The notes: generated by a model from the letters alone, not told the origin. A stretch of 64,000 nt of DNA from CAZUMW01 sp964621615 (GCA_964621615.1 CAZUMW010000012.1:1-64000); one strand, 5' to 3'; positions 8,979 to 18,485 are shown, numbered from the stretch's first letter. A program made the numbers and translations.

Positions 8979-11900
8979 ATGAAACAGGTCACAAGCTTCC
9001 TTGTAATCCTATTGTGTTTTTTACTGCCGTTAAAAGCCGATTGTGCTGTTTTGAATGTTCCGGACGGGTACGCATCCATCCAGGCAGCTGTTGATGCCGC
9101 GCAGCCGGGAGACACCGTGCTGGTTCGTGACGGTACGTACACCGAAAGTATAACGGTTTCAACTGCACATATAGCCGTCAGGTCGGAAAACGGGTATGTA
9201 AACTGTGTCCTGAATGCCGGAGGCGACAACCGCGGGTTTTATATCCAGGCAGAGCGGGTAACGGTGGACGGTTTCACTATAGATAATACCGGGGAAAAGG
9301 AAGCGGTTTTTATTTTTAAAGCACATTACTGTACGATCAAAAATAACTACATTTCCGGAAACGAAGGTTTCTGGTCGGCCTTTCACCTGTATGAGTCGGA
9401 CAATAACTCCCTCCTGTCCAACACTTTTCACCGGAATGAATCCCATGCTGTATATCTGCGCTGCAGCAGCGGAAATTATATTTATGGAAACGATATCAGC
9501 GAGAACAGGTGGGGTTCGGGAATATTGATCGATAATTACTGCAGCCAGTGGGACGACAGGGAAAGCCGCTTCAACATGCTGTCCGGAAATGCAGTGCGTG
9601 AATGCGCTCAATACGGGGGCTCAGGCCTTGCAGCGATAAAACTCAATTCGGTTTCAGGAAATACGGTCAAAGGAAATACTGTTGCGAATACTCATAATCC
9701 CCTTGTGCTGCTGAATGCAGACAACAATACGATTCACAGTAACACATTCAGTGAAAACGTGGGGTACGACCTGGATTTGCAGACATCAACAGCCGGACCC
9801 TGCACCGGTAATCTCATATACAACAATGACTTTGGCTCGGGTGTTTATGCCTATAGCGGGTCCGATAATACGTGGAATATAGAAAAGACTCCGGGAACAA
9901 ATATAGCGGGCGGGCCGTATCTGGGCGGAAATGCCTGGCCCGGCTATGATGGTTCCGATGCCGACGGGGACTGCCTGGGAGATCAGCCCCGGCAGGTTGC
10001 CTCTCAGGAGGCCGGCGTCGACAATCTGCCGCTCATCCGTGACTGCCTGACGGGAAAGCCCGATCTGGTAATCACCGATATCCGTTATGAAAACAGCCGG
10101 ATTTATTACACCGTCAAAAACATCGGATCCGGCATGGCCCCCAAGGGCTCCTATACGGTTCTGTTTGTCGACGGAGTTGACCAGGGATTCATCAGCGATA
10201 TAAAGCAGGAGCTTTTTGCCGGTGATGAGGATGATTACTGTTTTCCGGATTATGCCTGGGTATGCAGCGGCGTTCAGGACGTGATAACCGTGTGTGCAGA
10301 CAATGCCTCCTTTGTCGAGGAGGAAAATGAGGATAACAACTGCATGACAGTGACTTGGGACTGTCCTGTTGAAATCTGCAATAACGGTACGGATGATGAC
10401 GGCGACGCGCTGTCCGACTGTGCCGATCCCGAATGTAACGGGGCGGCGGCCGGGCCTGCCGGACAGATGTGCGAGCACGGGGCCGAGCTGACCTGCAATG
10501 ACGGATTCGACAACAACGGTGACGGATGGATCGACTGCAGCGATGTTGACTGCGGCGGGGCTGCAAACTGCATAGATGCAGACGGCGACGGGGCGGCGGC
10601 GGATGTGGATTGTGACGACGGCGATCATCTGATCCACCCGGGTGCCTTTGAGCTGTGCGACGGGCTGGATAATGACTGTGACAATGAAACAGATGAAGGG
10701 GGGGCCTGTACAGACAGTGACGGTGACGGGGTCTATGATTATGAAGACAACTGTCCGGGTTATGAAAACCCGGGACAGGAAGACAGCGACGGAGACGGCG
10801 CCGGGGATGCCTGCGATAAAGACGATGACAATGACGGCAGCGATGATACAGAGGACAACTGCCCCCTGTTTCCCAACCCCGACCAGTCCGACAGTGACGG
10901 GGATGGAGTGGGCAATGTATGTGACAACTGCCGTGCTATTCCGAATCCTTTACAGACAGACACCGACGGTGATTGCGGCGACCCGCACCCCTGGCCGTTC
11001 GATCCGCTGTGCGGCGATGCATGCGACCGGTGTCCGGACACCCCCAACTCCATACCTCCTCAGGACGACGATTATTATTTCGGTGCCGGCGGGCCCGGCC
11101 TTGCGGTTCCCGACGGGGTCTGGAACGAGTGCGACAACTGTCCGGGAGTGCCGAACGGACCCGATCGGGGGACCTGCATATCGGGTCATATCGGATACTA
11201 CTGTACGGATCACGGCGATTGCGGTCCCGATGCTGTTGCCGGGGCCTGCAGCATGAGCCAGGAAGACGCTGACGGCGACGGCGTGGGGGATGTGTGCGAT
11301 AATTGCCCCGATTTTGCCAATCCGGGGCAGGAGGATGCCGACAGCGACGGTGTGGGAGACATATGCGATAACTGCCGCGAAGTCAATAACCATGCTCAGT
11401 TCGACAGCGACGGGGACTGTGCCGCTTTTTCACTGCCCTTTTCGGAAGACCCGCACTGCGGTAATGCCTGTGACAATTGCTTGTCCGTATACAACCCCGG
11501 TCAGGCAGACGGCGACTGCCTGGGAGGTCCTCCGGTGCCGGGTGAAATATCGGTGTGTGTACCACATCCGGACGGGGTGGGTAATGCCTGTGACAACTGC
11601 AGGTATACCGGCAACCCGGATCAGGAAAATTCGGATACCGATTCTCTGGGCGATGCCTGCGACAATTGCCCCACCGTGGACAATGAGGACCAGCTGGATA
11701 CCATGGACATGCTGGCCTGCTTTCAGTTTGAGGAAGAAGAGGGGCGCACCGCTGCCGATGCTGTAGCCGGGGTGTATGATGCCCGGCTGAATTATTGGAG
11801 AGAAGAACCTGTCAGCCGTGCTGCCGGGGTGGTTGGAAACGGGCTTGATATGGGAAGCGGCTATTATGAAGCGTTTGTAGAGACGCCGATTCTTCTTGAC

Positions 11901-14900
11901 CAGAGCCCCGCGTCGCCGGGCTACACTATTGAGCTGTGGGTCAGGCCGCTCGCGCTAACCATGTCTTCCCGCCTCATAGGCACCCATTCGGATCATGCCC
12001 GCTGCGCATGGGGCATATATTATGATGATCGCGGCGGTGTTCCTGCATGGTATATATACACCGGAGGCGATGCAGACGGCTGCACCCATCAGCATGCTGC
12101 TGATGCGGATATTAATGAATGGCAGCATCTGGCAGTTTCTTTTTCCCCCGCCACCGGTATCAGGTTTTACAAAAACGGTGTTGAGATTGAGGGAATCGCC
12201 GACCTCGACATTGCCCATTCCCGATTCGGCGGGCCGTTGCGTATCGGCGGCGCTCCCTACGAGTGGAGTATTCCCGGCAGCATAGATGAAGTCGCCGTTT
12301 TTCGGGGCGTGCTGCCGGGGCACATCATCCACCGGCACTTTGAAGAAAGTCTGGCCGGCAGTCACTATTCCCTAGGCGGTGACGGAGCAGGCGATGCCTG
12401 TGACAACTGCCCTGACAGCTGGAACCCTGATCAGTCCGATGCCGACGGTGACGGCGACGGTGATCTGTGTGATGAGGATGCAGACGATGATGGGTGCCGA
12501 AATACCTATGACCGCAATCCGCTGATATATAATGACATGGACAGCGATCGGGACGGGTACGGCGATGACTGTGACAATTGTCCGGAGATCCCTAATGAAG
12601 GCCAGAGAGATGCTGATCACGACGGGATCGGCGACGGGTGTGATAACTGCCCGGAGGACTGGAACCCCGGCCAGGAAAACGCAAACGCCCATGAAGATGA
12701 TGAGGGAGATGCGTGCGATGGGGACCGGGATGACGACGGATGCCGTGATGCTATCGACCGCAATCCGGACATAGACGGAACAGGTGTTGACGGGGACGGG
12801 GACGGCACGATCGATGACTGCGATAACTGCATTGGTTATGAAAACTCCGATCAGAGTGATCTTGATCGTGACGGAATAGGAGATGCCTGCGATAACTGTC
12901 CTGATCGCTGGAACTACAATCAGCGTGATGACGACGGTGACGGCATAGGAGACGCATGCGACGAGGATCGTGATGATGACGGCTGTCCGGATCTGGTTGA
13001 TGCGAACCCGACAGTTCCCAGCTATGATGATGCCGATGGTGACGGCAATATGGCAGATTGCGATAATTGCCCATTCCAGCCTAATCCTGCTCAGGCCGAC
13101 TTTGACGGCGACGGGATCGGTGATGCCTGTGATTGTGATGATTTTGTGCAGGGCCCCTATGAGGAAGGACCTGACTGCGGCGGAACCTGCGGCGTCCTGT
13201 GTCCTGACCTGGAAGCAGGCCTTGCAAACGTTGAGCCTGTCCGGCTGCGGGGCGGCTCCCATGACGGCGTAATCGATATTGTTTTTGTTGCTATGGAAAG
13301 CTATATCGGCGACACGGTACAGTTCAGGGAAGATGTTGAGGATGTCATCCGCACACGATACCTGACCCTGGGTGACCATGTGACCGGATACCCGCTGCGC
13401 GCCGACTACCGGGATATGTATAATTTTTATATCTATACCGGCGGCTTCGGATCGGCTGCCGGCTGCTCGGGAACGCTCCCCTCCGGATTTAATGCCGATG
13501 TTCCCAACCGCGACACCGCCGCTTTGCTGTACAATGCAGGCAGCGGGGGCGGATGTGCAAACGGCCTTGGTCCGCCCAGCAAGTTTAAAGCTCCGGGAAG
13601 AAAAAAGGGCGTTGTTATTCACGAGTCCGGCCACGCCGTTTGGGGGCTGATCGACGAATATTGCGGCGACACCAGCTACCACAGCGCTGAGCTTGATTTT
13701 ATGGCCTACAACAACATATGGAACACCCGGGGCGATTGCGAGTCTGAAGCCGATGCAGAAGGCTGGTGGGGCGGCGAATGCAGAGAAATAGATGAAGGCA
13801 CGACCGGCGTATGTCCGGACGATATGTGGAAGTATGATCGCGAGTGGTGCGTTATGCACGGTCAGTCACGGAGCCCGGAAACGGATTTCGACTATGCCTG
13901 CTCACGGCAGATCCAGTATGTCTTTGAAATGTGGCCGGTAAGCGAGTCACCCGGTGTGCTGCTCCGCCTCCACCTGAGCGATAACGGGACCCTTTCTCTT
14001 ATCAAAGCGCACAGGGTTGCAGGCCATCCCGATCTGGGTTTGCAGCAGGGACCCTTCAACGCCGAAATACGGCTTGGCGATAATTCAACCGCTCTGGTGT
14101 TCCAAATCAGGGATCCCCGGATTGAATTCAGCGACAGCCTGGAGATATCGGGGAGCGCGGATTTTGAGATTATCGTTCCCTATCATGAAGGATATGAGCA
14201 GGTTAATATTACGGATAACGCTACGGGTGAAAGGCTGCTTGCTACAGGTATTTCCGCAATAGAAATCTGTGACAATGATCTGGATGATGACGATGACGGT
14301 GTGGTCGATTGTGAAGATCCTGATTGTGAGCTGGCGCTTTGTGACGACGGCGATTCCGGCACATATGCCCGGTGCATGGAAGGCACGTGCCGCGCCGCGG
14401 CAGAGGCAGCTTGTGACGACGGGGTGGACAACGATGGTGACGGCGACGTCGATTGTGCGGATTTCAACTGTCAGGGAAGGCTGTGCGCCGTTAGTGATAT
14501 GAATCCGTGTACGGGCACGGATACTGATGAGGGCCCCATTTGTCGCCGGGGAACCTGTGTGGGGCCGGTTGAAACCTGCTGCAGCGACGGGCTCGACAAT
14601 AATGTAAACGGTTTTACTGATTGTGAAGACAGCAGCTGCAGGGGAATTGCCTGTGCAGGGCCGGAGGGAACCGAAAACGACGGCATCTGCTATCGGGGCT
14701 TTTGCCGGGGGAGTCAGGAGTCGGATTGCGGTGACGGTATCGACAATGACCTGGACGGGGTGACCGACTGTGCAGACGCGGACTGCCGAAACCGTTCGTG
14801 CGACGACGGTTTCTATTGCAATGGTCCTGAAGGTCTCTGTATAAACGGAATCTGCCGGCCCGGTCAGATACCCGTATGCTCCTACGGCTGTGACGAAGAA

Positions 14901-15545
14901 AATGATCGGTGCAGGGAGAAACCGGTTCCGCCTACGACTTCCCTTCCGCCGGGCGGCGGTTCTCCGGGAACCGGTGGCGGATCATCCGGAGGGGGCGGCG
15001 GATCCGGGGGAACGACAAGCGTGCAGACAACAACGATTCCGGTTGCAACCACAAGCGTGCCGGAAGAATATGATGATGAATACCAGACATCGACCACATC
15101 CACGATCCAGGTGCCCGCACCGGAAACGACCACCACCACGACAGCCGATGATCGCCGGTGTGCCTTTGAAATAATTTTCACCGACAGTATTCCCGATGCC
15201 GGCCGCGCCCTCAGCCGCTTCAGGGACAGGCGATTGGCTTGCTCAGATGCCGGCATAAAACTCATTACCCTCTATTATACTCACTCCGGAGAAATTGCCG
15301 AAGTACTGATCAGAGAGCCGGAGCTGAGAATACAGGCGGCGGCGCTTCTCCGGGAAATGCTGCCTGTCCTAAGCGCTCGCCATGACCGGATCCGCATATC
15401 CACCATTCAAACACGGCGTATTGTGCAGTTTCTGAACCTGTTGAATGCTCATGCCTCTGTGGAGCTCCAAAAGGACATTGCCTGGCTTTGCACGGGAATC
15501 AAATCCGGTGCGCTGCTGTCTGAAATCGGTATTTCTGTAAAGTAG
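8979..15545 (+). CDS. Giant secreted mosaic protein with beta-helix, calcium repeats and M64-like metallopeptidase
   Basis: This 2188-residue protein begins with a signal peptide (about 1-23). A NosD-like beta-helix (about 26-330) and a CARDB-like Ig domain (about 359-470) follow. MopE-like and CxDGxDNDxDGxxDC repeats come next. Blocks of thrombospondin type 3-like DxDGDGxGDxCDNC repeats (about 570-900 and 1130-1400) flank a LamG/concanavalin-like domain (about 905-1125). A metallopeptidase domain (about 1420-1640) carries HESGHAVWGLIDEY, with H1548, E1549 and H1552. This HExxHxxxGxxDEY pattern is that of M64 (IgA peptidase) and CLCA proteases. More Cys/Asp repeats (about 1765-1965), a Gly/Pro/Thr linker and a 128-residue C-terminal helical domain complete it. 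It should bind many calcium ions and act outside the cell or on its surface. The ATG has a strong GGGGGAG site. Confidence 0.85.
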   Translation: MKQVTSFLVILLCFLLPLKADCAVLNVPDGYASIQAAVDAAQPGDTVLVRDGTYTESITVSTAHIAVRSENGYVNCVLNAGGDNRGFYIQAERVTVDGFTIDNTGEKEAVFIFKAHYCTIKNNYISGNEGFWSAFHLYESDNNSLLSNTFHRNESHAVYLRCSSGNYIYGNDISENRWGSGILIDNYCSQWDDRESRFNMLSGNAVRECAQYGGSGLAAIKLNSVSGNTVKGNTVANTHNPLVLLNADNNTIHSNTFSENVGYDLDLQTSTAGPCTGNLIYNNDFGSGVYAYSGSDNTWNIEKTPGTNIAGGPYLGGNAWPGYDGSDADGDCLGDQPRQVASQEAGVDNLPLIRDCLTGKPDLVITDIRYENSRIYYTVKNIGSGMAPKGSYTVLFVDGVDQGFISDIKQELFAGDEDDYCFPDYAWVCSGVQDVITVCADNASFVEEENEDNNCMTVTWDCPVEICNNGTDDDGDALSDCADPECNGAAAGPAGQMCEHGAELTCNDGFDNNGDGWIDCSDVDCGGAANCIDADGDGAAADVDCDDGDHLIHPGAFELCDGLDNDCDNETDEGGACTDSDGDGVYDYEDNCPGYENPGQEDSDGDGAGDACDKDDDNDGSDDTEDNCPLFPNPDQSDSDGDGVGNVCDNCRAIPNPLQTDTDGDCGDPHPWPFDPLCGDACDRCPDTPNSIPPQDDDYYFGAGGPGLAVPDGVWNECDNCPGVPNGPDRGTCISGHIGYYCTDHGDCGPDAVAGACSMSQEDADGDGVGDVCDNCPDFANPGQEDADSDGVGDICDNCREVNNHAQFDSDGDCAAFSLPFSEDPHCGNACDNCLSVYNPGQADGDCLGGPPVPGEISVCVPHPDGVGNACDNCRYTGNPDQENSDTDSLGDACDNCPTVDNEDQLDTMDMLACFQFEEEEGRTAADAVAGVYDARLNYWREEPVSRAAGVVGNGLDMGSGYYEAFVETPILLDQSPASPGYTIELWVRPLALTMSSRLIGTHSDHARCAWGIYYDDRGGVPAWYIYTGGDADGCTHQHAADADINEWQHLAVSFSPATGIRFYKNGVEIEGIADLDIAHSRFGGPLRIGGAPYEWSIPGSIDEVAVFRGVLPGHIIHRHFEESLAGSHYSLGGDGAGDACDNCPDSWNPDQSDADGDGDGDLCDEDADDDGCRNTYDRNPLIYNDMDSDRDGYGDDCDNCPEIPNEGQRDADHDGIGDGCDNCPEDWNPGQENANAHEDDEGDACDGDRDDDGCRDAIDRNPDIDGTGVDGDGDGTIDDCDNCIGYENSDQSDLDRDGIGDACDNCPDRWNYNQRDDDGDGIGDACDEDRDDDGCPDLVDANPTVPSYDDADGDGNMADCDNCPFQPNPAQADFDGDGIGDACDCDDFVQGPYEEGPDCGGTCGVLCPDLEAGLANVEPVRLRGGSHDGVIDIVFVAMESYIGDTVQFREDVEDVIRTRYLTLGDHVTGYPLRADYRDMYNFYIYTGGFGSAAGCSGTLPSGFNADVPNRDTAALLYNAGSGGGCANGLGPPSKFKAPGRKKGVVIHESGHAVWGLIDEYCGDTSYHSAELDFMAYNNIWNTRGDCESEADAEGWWGGECREIDEGTTGVCPDDMWKYDREWCVMHGQSRSPETDFDYACSRQIQYVFEMWPVSESPGVLLRLHLSDNGTLSLIKAHRVAGHPDLGLQQGPFNAEIRLGDNSTALVFQIRDPRIEFSDSLEISGSADFEIIVPYHEGYEQVNITDNATGERLLATGISAIEICDNDLDDDDDGVVDCEDPDCELALCDDGDSGTYARCMEGTCRAAAEAACDDGVDNDGDGDVDCADFNCQGRLCAVSDMNPCTGTDTDEGPICRRGTCVGPVETCCSDGLDNNVNGFTDCEDSSCRGIACAGPEGTENDGICYRGFCRGSQESDCGDGIDNDLDGVTDCADADCRNRSCDDGFYCNGPEGLCINGICRPGQIPVCSYGCDEENDRCREKPVPPTTSLPPGGGSPGTGGGSSGGGGGSGGTTSVQTTTIPVATTSVPEEYDDEYQTSTTSTIQVPAPETTTTTTADDRRCAFEIIFTDSIPDAGRALSRFRDRRLACSDAGIKLITLYYTHSGEIAEVLIREPELRIQAAALLREMLPVLSARHDRIRISTIQTRRIVQFLNLLNAHASVELQKDIAWLCTGIKSGALLSEIGISVK

Positions 15546-15605
15546 ACAGGCTCTCCGTTAACCACTTCATTGCTGATAATGACTTCGTCTTTATTCTAAT
15601 AAAAA

Positions 15606-15644
15606 GGCGAAACCGTCACGGTACTTTTACATCCGGTTATCGCC
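15606..15644 (-). terminator. Terminator after the PHP gene
   Basis: On the minus strand, GGCGATAACCG and CGGTTTCGCC form a stem (one bulge) with a loop of about 17 bases, followed by TTTTTATTAG. The stem begins at the stop codon of the PHP gene (15637-15639). It may also block read-through between the convergent genes. Confidence 0.65.
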
Positions 15645-16365
15645 ACATGAGAGAAAAAAGATACAGGCAGGCTGCAGCGGCCTGCTTTGCGGGCTGGTTC
15701 AGGAAAACGGTGCCTGCTATGCTGAGCATATGCGGTGTGCTCAGCGGCCGGCTCATCACGTCAATATTCCCCTGCTTAACCGCTTCGATGACACCGGAAA
15801 TCGTTTTTTCAGCATAAATAACCGTATGGGTGGTTCCCAGCTGCTGCAGGCAGTGTGTATCGGAGGTGCCGACCAGGGGCAGGTCAAGCATGCATGCCGC
15901 CTGTACCGCGCGCCGGTTGAATCCGATCCAGTTTGTGTAAAAATGACAAAGCTCAACCGCGTCGAAAAGGCTTCGCCAGCGAAACAGCCGGCTGCGCAGT
16001 GAGTGGGAACCGGGGTAAAAAGGGTGGGGTGCGATCATCAGGCTGTCCGGTGTTTTAAGCCCTCGCAGCTGCTCAAAAGAGTCCAGCGGCCCGCTGCGCA
16101 CGTCAGCGTTATATACCAATACGTGTTTATGATTCACCGTGAGCTCTATACCCGGTATCAGCAGTATGTCCCTGTCCGCTGCATAATCCCGCAGATCAGT
16201 ATCCCAGGTAACCATGTCATGGTTTGTAATAGCCAGCACATCATAGCCGTGGCCGGCGGCAGTGTCTATGAGCTGTCTGGCATTGTATTGTATAGAGCTG
16301 TCCCGCGGGCACTCATTGGTGTGCAGATGTAAGTCAGCTTTTAGTGTCTGTGCTTTTCCGGTCAT
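15637..16365 (-). CDS. PHP-domain metal-dependent phosphoesterase
   Basis: This 242-residue protein has the metal-binding motifs of the PHP superfamily: DLHLH (D11, H13, H15) near the N-terminus, TNHD (H49, D50), an IELTV glutamate, APHP and the C-terminal SDTH. Stand-alone PHP proteins of this size hydrolyse phosphoesters such as nucleoside 3',5'-bisphosphates, RNA ends or histidinol phosphate. The specific substrate here is unknown. The ATG at 16365 has only a weak GTGGT upstream. The last 30 or so residues are hydrophobic (AAAACLYLFSL), a mild oddity that might make a membrane tail. It is monocistronic on the minus strand, between plus-strand surface-protein genes, and has no evident link to them. 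Confidence 0.8.
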   Translation of the reverse strand: MTGKAQTLKADLHLHTNECPRDSSIQYNARQLIDTAAGHGYDVLAITNHDMVTWDTDLRDYAADRDILLIPGIELTVNHKHVLVYNADVRSGPLDSFEQLRGLKTPDSLMIAPHPFYPGSHSLRSRLFRWRSLFDAVELCHFYTNWIGFNRRAVQAACMLDLPLVGTSDTHCLQQLGTTHTVIYAEKTISGVIEAVKQGNIDVMSRPLSTPHMLSIAGTVFLNQPAKQAAAACLYLFSLMWR

Positions 16366-16684
16366 ACCACAATTATGAGATACGGTTTTGCCTGATCCTG
16401 CCGTTTTTTATTTCCTTAATACTAATAATGTCGAAACAACGCAGGTTAAACTTGAATTTTTTGTGTAAATTGTTTATGGTAACAAATTTTACAAACAAGC
16501 ATAAATAAGTGCTTTTATATGTTTAATAAATCAACATAGAATGCTTTAATTTTATTTAATTAATTAGTTTTGGACAAATAAATTATTAATTAATAAAATA
16601 GTGCCGCTGTGCCGCCTGAGGCATGCACCTCAGTGTGACGGCAAAATCTCATAAAAAATTAAAATTAACGGAGGTTGTGACCAT
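16366..16684. other. A+T-rich intergenic region before pilin cassette 1
   Basis: This 319-base gap separates the minus-strand PHP gene from fimT of cassette 1. It is very A+T-rich from about 16420 to 16600, with many TTAAT runs, and must carry divergent promoters. No single -35/-10 pair stands out. The last 80 bases hold a nested hairpin (16603-16642) listed separately. Confidence 0.5.
16603..16642 (+). promoter_or_regulatory. Nested hairpin in the leader of pilin cassette 1
   Basis: CTGAGG (16616-16621) pairs with CCTCAG (16628-16633) around a CATGCA loop. Outer bases GCCG (16603-16606) can pair with CGGC (16639-16642). The structure ends 42 bases before the fimT start and has no U-tract, so it is more likely an operator or RNA-stability element than a terminator. 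Confidence 0.4.
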
Positions 16685-17206
16685 ATGCGCTGTAACAGTA
16701 AAGGATTTTCACTCATTGGGCTTATGATTGTCGTGTCCATCGTTGCCGTTATGATAATGATATCCACGGTTAATCTGGTGAGCGGCCTTTCGCAGCACCG
16801 TATTAAAAGAGCAGCAACAGAGCTGGCTTCAAATCTGCGCAAAGCGCGCTGGAAAGCCATCAAGCAGGAGCGCATGGTGCGGGTTGTTTTTGACCTTGAC
16901 GGCGATCACTATCTAGTAGACGGCACCCCATATCCCAATACGGAAAACTTTGCCGAATATTATGGCGGAGGGGTTTCCTACGGGTTCGGGAGGGCATCAC
17001 GATCAGCGACTGCCTCAGGGGGCAGCCTCCCCAAAAGCCCGGTGACATTTCAGGGAAACCCGAAGCGGGTGTCCTTTAACCCTCATGGTCTGAGCAACCC
17101 CGGCACGGTCTATTTTTCAAATGGTGAAGGGGATGCATGTGCGATTGTGGTTAACACGGCGGGCAGAATACGCTACCGCCGGTGGAATGGTAAAAAATGG
17201 TATTAA
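16685..17206 (+). CDS. fimT: FimT/GspH-like minor pseudopilin, cassette 1
   Basis: This 173-residue type IV pilin-like protein has a 7-residue leader ending in KG and a hydrophobic helix FSLIGLMIVVSIVAVMIM. A globular beta-rich domain follows, typical of FimT/GspH (PF12019-like), ending in YRRWNGKKW. Prepilin peptidase would cut after G7. It should form part of the minor-pilin complex that primes pilus assembly and carries PilY1. Position +5 of the mature protein is Gly (GGG at 16718-16720) instead of the usual Glu; the cassette 2 paralogue keeps Glu. The ATG has a clear GGAGG site (16671-16675). A gap of about 330 bases separates it from pilW, unlike the tight spacing in cassette 2. Confidence 0.82.
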   Translation: MRCNSKGFSLIGLMIVVSIVAVMIMISTVNLVSGLSQHRIKRAATELASNLRKARWKAIKQERMVRVVFDLDGDHYLVDGTPYPNTENFAEYYGGGVSYGFGRASRSATASGGSLPKSPVTFQGNPKRVSFNPHGLSNPGTVYFSNGEGDACAIVVNTAGRIRYRRWNGKKWY

Positions 17207-17536
17207 TGCAGTATGAATGTAACCATATAATTAATTTCCTTTATTATTGTTAACCGCATACACTCATATCAGAGGACCGGAACCTCTGTGAAAATGTTCA
17301 TATCCCGCCGTAACGCTATTTTAGTGAAATAAATTGATAAAAATCGAAAGCTTTATATTGACCGGTTTCACTTTATTAAGTACTTTATTAGTACGGTTGA
17401 ACCGGCAAAGCGTATAAAAACAAAAAAAATTACCTTCTTTGGCGTAAAATTAAATCAATAGTTAAGTTAAAGTTAATTTTAAAAAGATCATTTATCTTAA
17501 CTTTTAAATCAACATTATATTTTGGACATATATAGT
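17207..17536. other. Gap between fimT and pilW of cassette 1
   Basis: This 330-base A+T-rich gap is inside what would be one operon in cassette 2. It holds a CAGAGG/CCTCTG hairpin at about 17271-17288 and a possible promoter (TTGACC at 17358-17363, 17 bases, TACTTT at 17381-17386). The inverted bases CCGGTT (17362-17367) and AACCGG (17400-17405) flank the promoter. I see no gene. pilW and the following genes may thus have their own promoter. Confidence 0.45.
17358..17386 (+). promoter_or_regulatory. Candidate promoter for pilW-pilV-pilX-pilY1 (cassette 1)
   Basis: TTGACC and TACTTT are separated by 17 bases. The pair lies about 150 bases before pilW and overlaps an inverted repeat (CCGGTT...AACCGG). 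The -10 match is only fair, so this is a candidate only. Confidence 0.3.
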
Positions 17537-18427
17537 ATGCGAATGTTTACAGATATACATCCTTACCGCAAGAGTTCCGGCTTTACTATGATCGAGCTTA
17601 TGATATCACTTGCGATTTTTCTGGTAGCCATGACCTCGATTTATCAGCTGTATCACTCTCAGCAGAACGCCTATGTCCGCCAGGATATGGTCTCCGAGCT
17701 GCAGCAGCAGATGCGCGCCGCTGTTTTTTTTCTGAACCGGGATATACAGTGGGCCGGTGCCGCGCGCTTTGACCTTGAAGAGCATGACCGTGTCACCAGC
17801 GATGCCGACATCAATGTGCTTGACGGTGACGTCAAGCTCGGCTTCGGTGATATCAGTGCCTCGGGCTACGTTACCGACAATCATGAAATGGTATTTACAG
17901 CAGACAGAAATTTTGACGGAAATTTCGACAATACCATCGGGGAAGATGATGTCGGTGAGATTGTCCGGTTTGCGCTGAACAACGACGACGACGGGGACGG
18001 CATATCCGACGGCATAAACACCAGCGGCAGCTGGAAGGAAACAGGAGAAGACTGCAGCCTGGGACGCGAGTATATCGCCTACACCGGCGGCACGATTCTC
18101 GGCAGCGGGCTGCAGCCGATAGCCGACCATGTGCAGGCAGTTGAGTTCTGTTATGTGCTGACAAACGGCAATCAGACGCTTGATCCGGGAGTCGGTGATT
18201 TTGAAAACATTTGCGGCGTCATTATTTCGCTGCTTTTGAGAACCTCAAACCGGTCGCGCAATTATCACAATAATGAAACCTACGTGCCGGCGTCGGCCGA
18301 CCCGCAGATGACTCCTGATCTGGTGCAGGACAGGCCCGCCCTGTGGGGTCCGTTCGATGATAATTTTATACGGCGCTTTGAAATAATTCAGGCATGGTGC
18401 CCGAATATGGGCCGGGATCGCCCATAA
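17537..18427 (+). CDS. pilW: PilW-like minor pilin, cassette 1
   Basis: A PilW-family minor pilin with a leader of about 15 residues (MRMFTDIHPYRKSSG) and the classic mature N-terminus FTMIELMISLAIFLVAMTSIY, with Glu at +5. A long helix with LQQQMRAA follows, then a beta-rich domain. ATG codons at 17537 and 17543 are both possible and neither has a strong ribosome site; an in-frame TTG at 17522 is also possible. Residues D150 to D158 form DDDGDGISD, a perfect DxDxDGxxD calcium-loop pattern that is also present in the cassette 2 paralogue. The C-terminus carries ALWGPFDDNFIRRFEI, again shared. It should work with PilV, PilX and PilY1 at the pilus tip. pilV follows after about 58 bases. Confidence 0.82.
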   Translation: MRMFTDIHPYRKSSGFTMIELMISLAIFLVAMTSIYQLYHSQQNAYVRQDMVSELQQQMRAAVFFLNRDIQWAGAARFDLEEHDRVTSDADINVLDGDVKLGFGDISASGYVTDNHEMVFTADRNFDGNFDNTIGEDDVGEIVRFALNNDDDGDGISDGINTSGSWKETGEDCSLGREYIAYTGGTILGSGLQPIADHVQAVEFCYVLTNGNQTLDPGVGDFENICGVIISLLLRTSNRSRNYHNNETYVPASADPQMTPDLVQDRPALWGPFDDNFIRRFEIIQAWCPNMGRDRP

Positions 18428-18485
18428 AAACATAAAAAAGCTATATATATATCATAGAATATATATCATGAAAGGAATGTCAAAA

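Noticed and set aside
9786..10637. A 283-residue minus-strand open frame opposite the giant protein
   Set aside because: Same cause as above; repetitive codon bias, with no ribosome site or family pattern.
10700..13130. Regularly repeated DNA units (GATGCCTGTGACAACTGC-like) that could suggest a CRISPR array
   Set aside because: The repeats are in one reading frame, vary in spacing and base, and encode thrombospondin-3-like protein repeats.
12372..13859. A 495-residue minus-strand open frame opposite the giant protein
   Set aside because: It is antisense to Asp-rich repeats whose codons (GAC, GAT) leave the opposite strand free of stops. It has a monotonous Ile/Val composition and no domain.
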